Assembly (NCBI GenBank): GCA_036446035.1
Contig: JAZFSG010000137.1
Span: 1 to 7,150 of the forward strand
Length of the DNA stretch: 7,150 bases
Origin: CAXMQS01 sp036446035
Lineage (GTDB): Bacteria > Actinomycetota > Acidimicrobiia > Spongiisociales > JAOTWH01
Direction of reading: 5' to 3'
The notes under the pieces: generated by a model
What the model was told of the DNA's origin: nothing
Database searches by the model: none
Seen by the model: the letters and a program-made list of their open reading frames with translations, nothing else
Part shown: positions 5,721-7,150 of the stretch, piece after piece
Position numbering within the stretch: position 1 is the first letter of the stretch
How the letters are laid out: each line of letters begins with the position of its first letter
Program-made: the position numbers and the translations under genes

Positions 5721-6731
5721 GTGCGTACCGCCGACTTCGCATACGACCTTCCTGTCGAGTCCATCGCTCAAGAGCCGGTTGAGCCGCGCGATGCCTCTCG
5801 ATTGCTGGACTGTCGCGAAATGACCGATCATCGCTTCTCGGACCTGCCATCGCTGCTGGCTGCCGGCGATCTCGTCGTCGTCAACCGCACCCGCGTGCGC
5901 CGCGCTCGGCTGCATGGCGTGCGTCAAGACACGGGTGGCGCGGTGGAGCTGTTGCTCTTGCGGAGTGATGGAGAGATCTGGTCGGCCCTGGCCAGGCCGA
6001 GCCGCCGACTCCGGCCCGGCATCGTTATCGAGGTGGGCCCGCTGCGGGCAACCGTTGCCGCCGACCCTGTCGACGGAGTCATCGACGTGGAGTTGTCGAC
6101 CAGCGACGGCGCGCCTGTCGAGGAGGCGATCGAGGCGCTCGGCGAGGTGCCCCTTCCTCCGTACTTCTCGGGAGCACTGTCAACCCCCGACCGCTATCAG
6201 ACGATCTTCGCACAGAAGACAGCTTCATCGGCGGCGCCGACGGCAGGACTCCACTTCACGGAGTCCGTAGTCGCCGACCTCGAGGACAGGGGCATCGAGC
6301 TCACAAAGATCGACCTCGAAGTGGGGCTCGACACCTTCAGGCCCATATCGACCGAGGATGTCGCCGACCATGAGATCCATACCGAGCGAGTCGAGGTAGG
6401 TGCCGAAGTGGCGACGGCGATAGCTGCAGCCCGCCGGCGGGGCGGCCGCGTCATCGCTGTCGGTACCACGGTCGTCAGAGCTCTCGAGTCGGCTGGAGAC
6501 GGCTCGGGCAACGTCTCGGAGTTCGCAGGTGACACGGATCTCTTCATCACCCCCGGCTATCAATTCGGAGTTGTCGACGGCCTCGTTACCAACTTCCACG
6601 TGCCGTCATCGACCCTGGTCGTCCTGGTAGCGGCCTTCATGGGGGAGAAGTGGCGCCTGGCGTACGCGACGGCATTGGAGCGTGGTTATCGGATGCTGTC
6701 CTTCGGGGACGCCATGATGGTGTTCCTATGA
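5721..6731 (+). CDS. queA: S-adenosylmethionine:tRNA ribosyltransferase-isomerase QueA
   Basis: QueA transfers and isomerises the ribosyl part of S-adenosylmethionine onto preQ1 already in tRNA, forming epoxyqueuosine at position 34 of GUN anticodons. The 336 residues match the family. The N-terminus MRTADFAYDLPVESIAQEP is followed by RDASRLL (23-29), VVNRTRVRRARL (53-64), PLPPYF (144-149), RYQTIFA (158-164), APTAGLHFT (172-180), HTERVEV (220-226), AVGTTVVRALES (246-257), DLFITPGYQF (273-282), NFHVPSSTLVVLVAAF (291-306) and a final YRMLSFGDAMM (323-333). NRTRV stands where many relatives have NDTRV, a minor change. GTG at 5721 lies 5 nt after ruvB with no clear Shine-Dalgarno; the conserved MRTxDF start makes it secure. 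It overlaps tgt by 4 nt (ATGA). The pairing with tgt, the preceding enzyme in queuosine synthesis, confirms the role. Confidence 0.97.
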   Translation: MRTADFAYDLPVESIAQEPVEPRDASRLLDCREMTDHRFSDLPSLLAAGDLVVVNRTRVRRARLHGVRQDTGGAVELLLLRSDGEIWSALARPSRRLRPGIVIEVGPLRATVAADPVDGVIDVELSTSDGAPVEEAIEALGEVPLPPYFSGALSTPDRYQTIFAQKTASSAAPTAGLHFTESVVADLEDRGIELTKIDLEVGLDTFRPISTEDVADHEIHTERVEVGAEVATAIAAARRRGGRVIAVGTTVVRALESAGDGSGNVSEFAGDTDLFITPGYQFGVVDGLVTNFHVPSSTLVVLVAAFMGEKWRLAYATALERGYRMLSFGDAMMVFL

Positions 6732-7150
6732 CGTTCGTTGAACTCGCCACCAGCGCCAAGGCCAGACGAGGCCGCCTCGAGACGCCCCACGGCACTGTCG
6801 AGACACCAGCCTTCATGGCCGTCGGCACCCGCGGGGCGGTCCGCATGTTGGACTCGCGCGATCTTGCAGAGGCTGGCTCCGAGATGGTGTTGGCTAACAC
6901 CTACCACCTCATGCTCCGCCCTGGGGCGGAGGTCGTCGCCGATCTCGGCGGCCTCCACGGGTTCATGGGCTGGCCCGGTCCGATACTCACCGATTCGGGC
7001 GGGTACCAGGTGTTCTCTCTCGAGCCCGAGATCACCGAGGATGGCGCTCGGTTCCGCTCAACATACGACGGCACCGCGATCTCGATGACCCCTGAGGAGT
7101 CGATGCGTGTCCAGCAGCTCCTTGGGGCAGACATAGCGATGGTTTTCGAC
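6728..7150 (+). CDS. tgt: tRNA-guanine transglycosylase Tgt, N-terminal part (3' end outside window)
   Basis: Tgt exchanges guanine 34 of tRNAs with GUN anticodons for preQ1, the substrate QueA then modifies. The visible 141 residues, about a third of the protein, contain the TIM-barrel start. TPAFMAVGTRGAVRML is at 26-41, LANTYHLMLRPG at 55-66, LTDSGGYQVFSL at 87-98 (D89 fits the active-site aspartate at the same number in E. coli) and TPEESMRVQQLLGADIAMVF at 121-140. The last residue, D141, begins the MxFDEC-type motif holding the nucleophilic aspartate. After FSL the loop EPEITEDG is about two residues shorter than the common SELRKITEEG form. NTYHL and DSGGYQVFSL identify bacterial tRNA Tgt, not the DNA-modifying DpdA relatives. 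The zinc-binding cysteines lie beyond the window edge. ATG at 6728 overlaps the queA stop (ATGA). Confidence 0.96.
   Translation, partial: MTFVELATSAKARRGRLETPHGTVETPAFMAVGTRGAVRMLDSRDLAEAGSEMVLANTYHLMLRPGAEVVADLGGLHGFMGWPGPILTDSGGYQVFSLEPEITEDGARFRSTYDGTAISMTPEESMRVQQLLGADIAMVFD

Noticed and set aside
6728..7150. Tgt-like gene as a DpdA-type DNA 7-deazaguanine modification enzyme next to repair genes
   Set aside because: The NTYHL and DSGGYQVFSL motifs and the overlapping queA mark a normal tRNA-guanine transglycosylase.

Overview
The window is about 62-63% GC by eye and is packed with plus-strand housekeeping genes. It reads as a chromosomal core segment of a high-GC actinobacterium (Actinomycetota). 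The main evidence is gene order: a PatA-type acyltransferase tail, a PimA-like mannosyltransferase, pdxS, pdxT, a yebC-family gene, ruvC, ruvA and ruvB follow the same order as in mycobacteria, with the extra genes found there missing. The queA and tgt genes after ruvB are not typical of mycobacteria. They point to a deeper-branching actinobacterial class such as Acidimicrobiia, but that placement is an inference from the gene set and the style of the Tgt sequence, not a proof.

Layout: 1-278 is the 3' end of a phosphatidylinositol mannoside acyltransferase gene, overlapping by 4 nt a complete pimA-like gene (275-1327), a membrane glycolipid pair. After 24 nt carrying a good ribosome binding site and a possible -10 box come pdxS (1352-2233), pdxT (2234-2815) and yebC (2815-3552), which abut or overlap. 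PdxS and PdxT together form pyridoxal 5'-phosphate synthase, and all expected catalytic residues are present. The only real intergenic space is 3553-3626 (74 nt). It holds a strong hairpin with no T-run, a -10-like TACACT and a near-consensus LexA (SOS) box that overlaps the ruvC start codon. Then ruvC (3627-4106), ruvA (4103-4681), ruvB (4678-5715), queA (5721-6731) and the 5' part of tgt (6728 to the window end) run with 4-nt overlaps or a 5-nt gap.

How they work together: three functional blocks share one strand. The first makes phosphatidylinositol mannosides, the second makes vitamin B6 cofactor (plus a YebC/PmpR-family protein), and the third resolves Holliday junctions (RuvABC) and then makes queuosine in tRNA (Tgt and QueA). 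The 74-nt gap looks like a transcription boundary: a terminator-like hairpin ends the pdxST-yebC unit and a LexA-controlled promoter starts the ruvCAB-queA-tgt unit.

I found no mobile element, CRISPR array, RNA gene, phage gene or broken gene. I do not see an undescribed system here. The most informative non-coding signal is the LexA box and hairpin at the yebC/ruvC junction, and the most interesting consequence is that the queuosine genes may be under SOS control.
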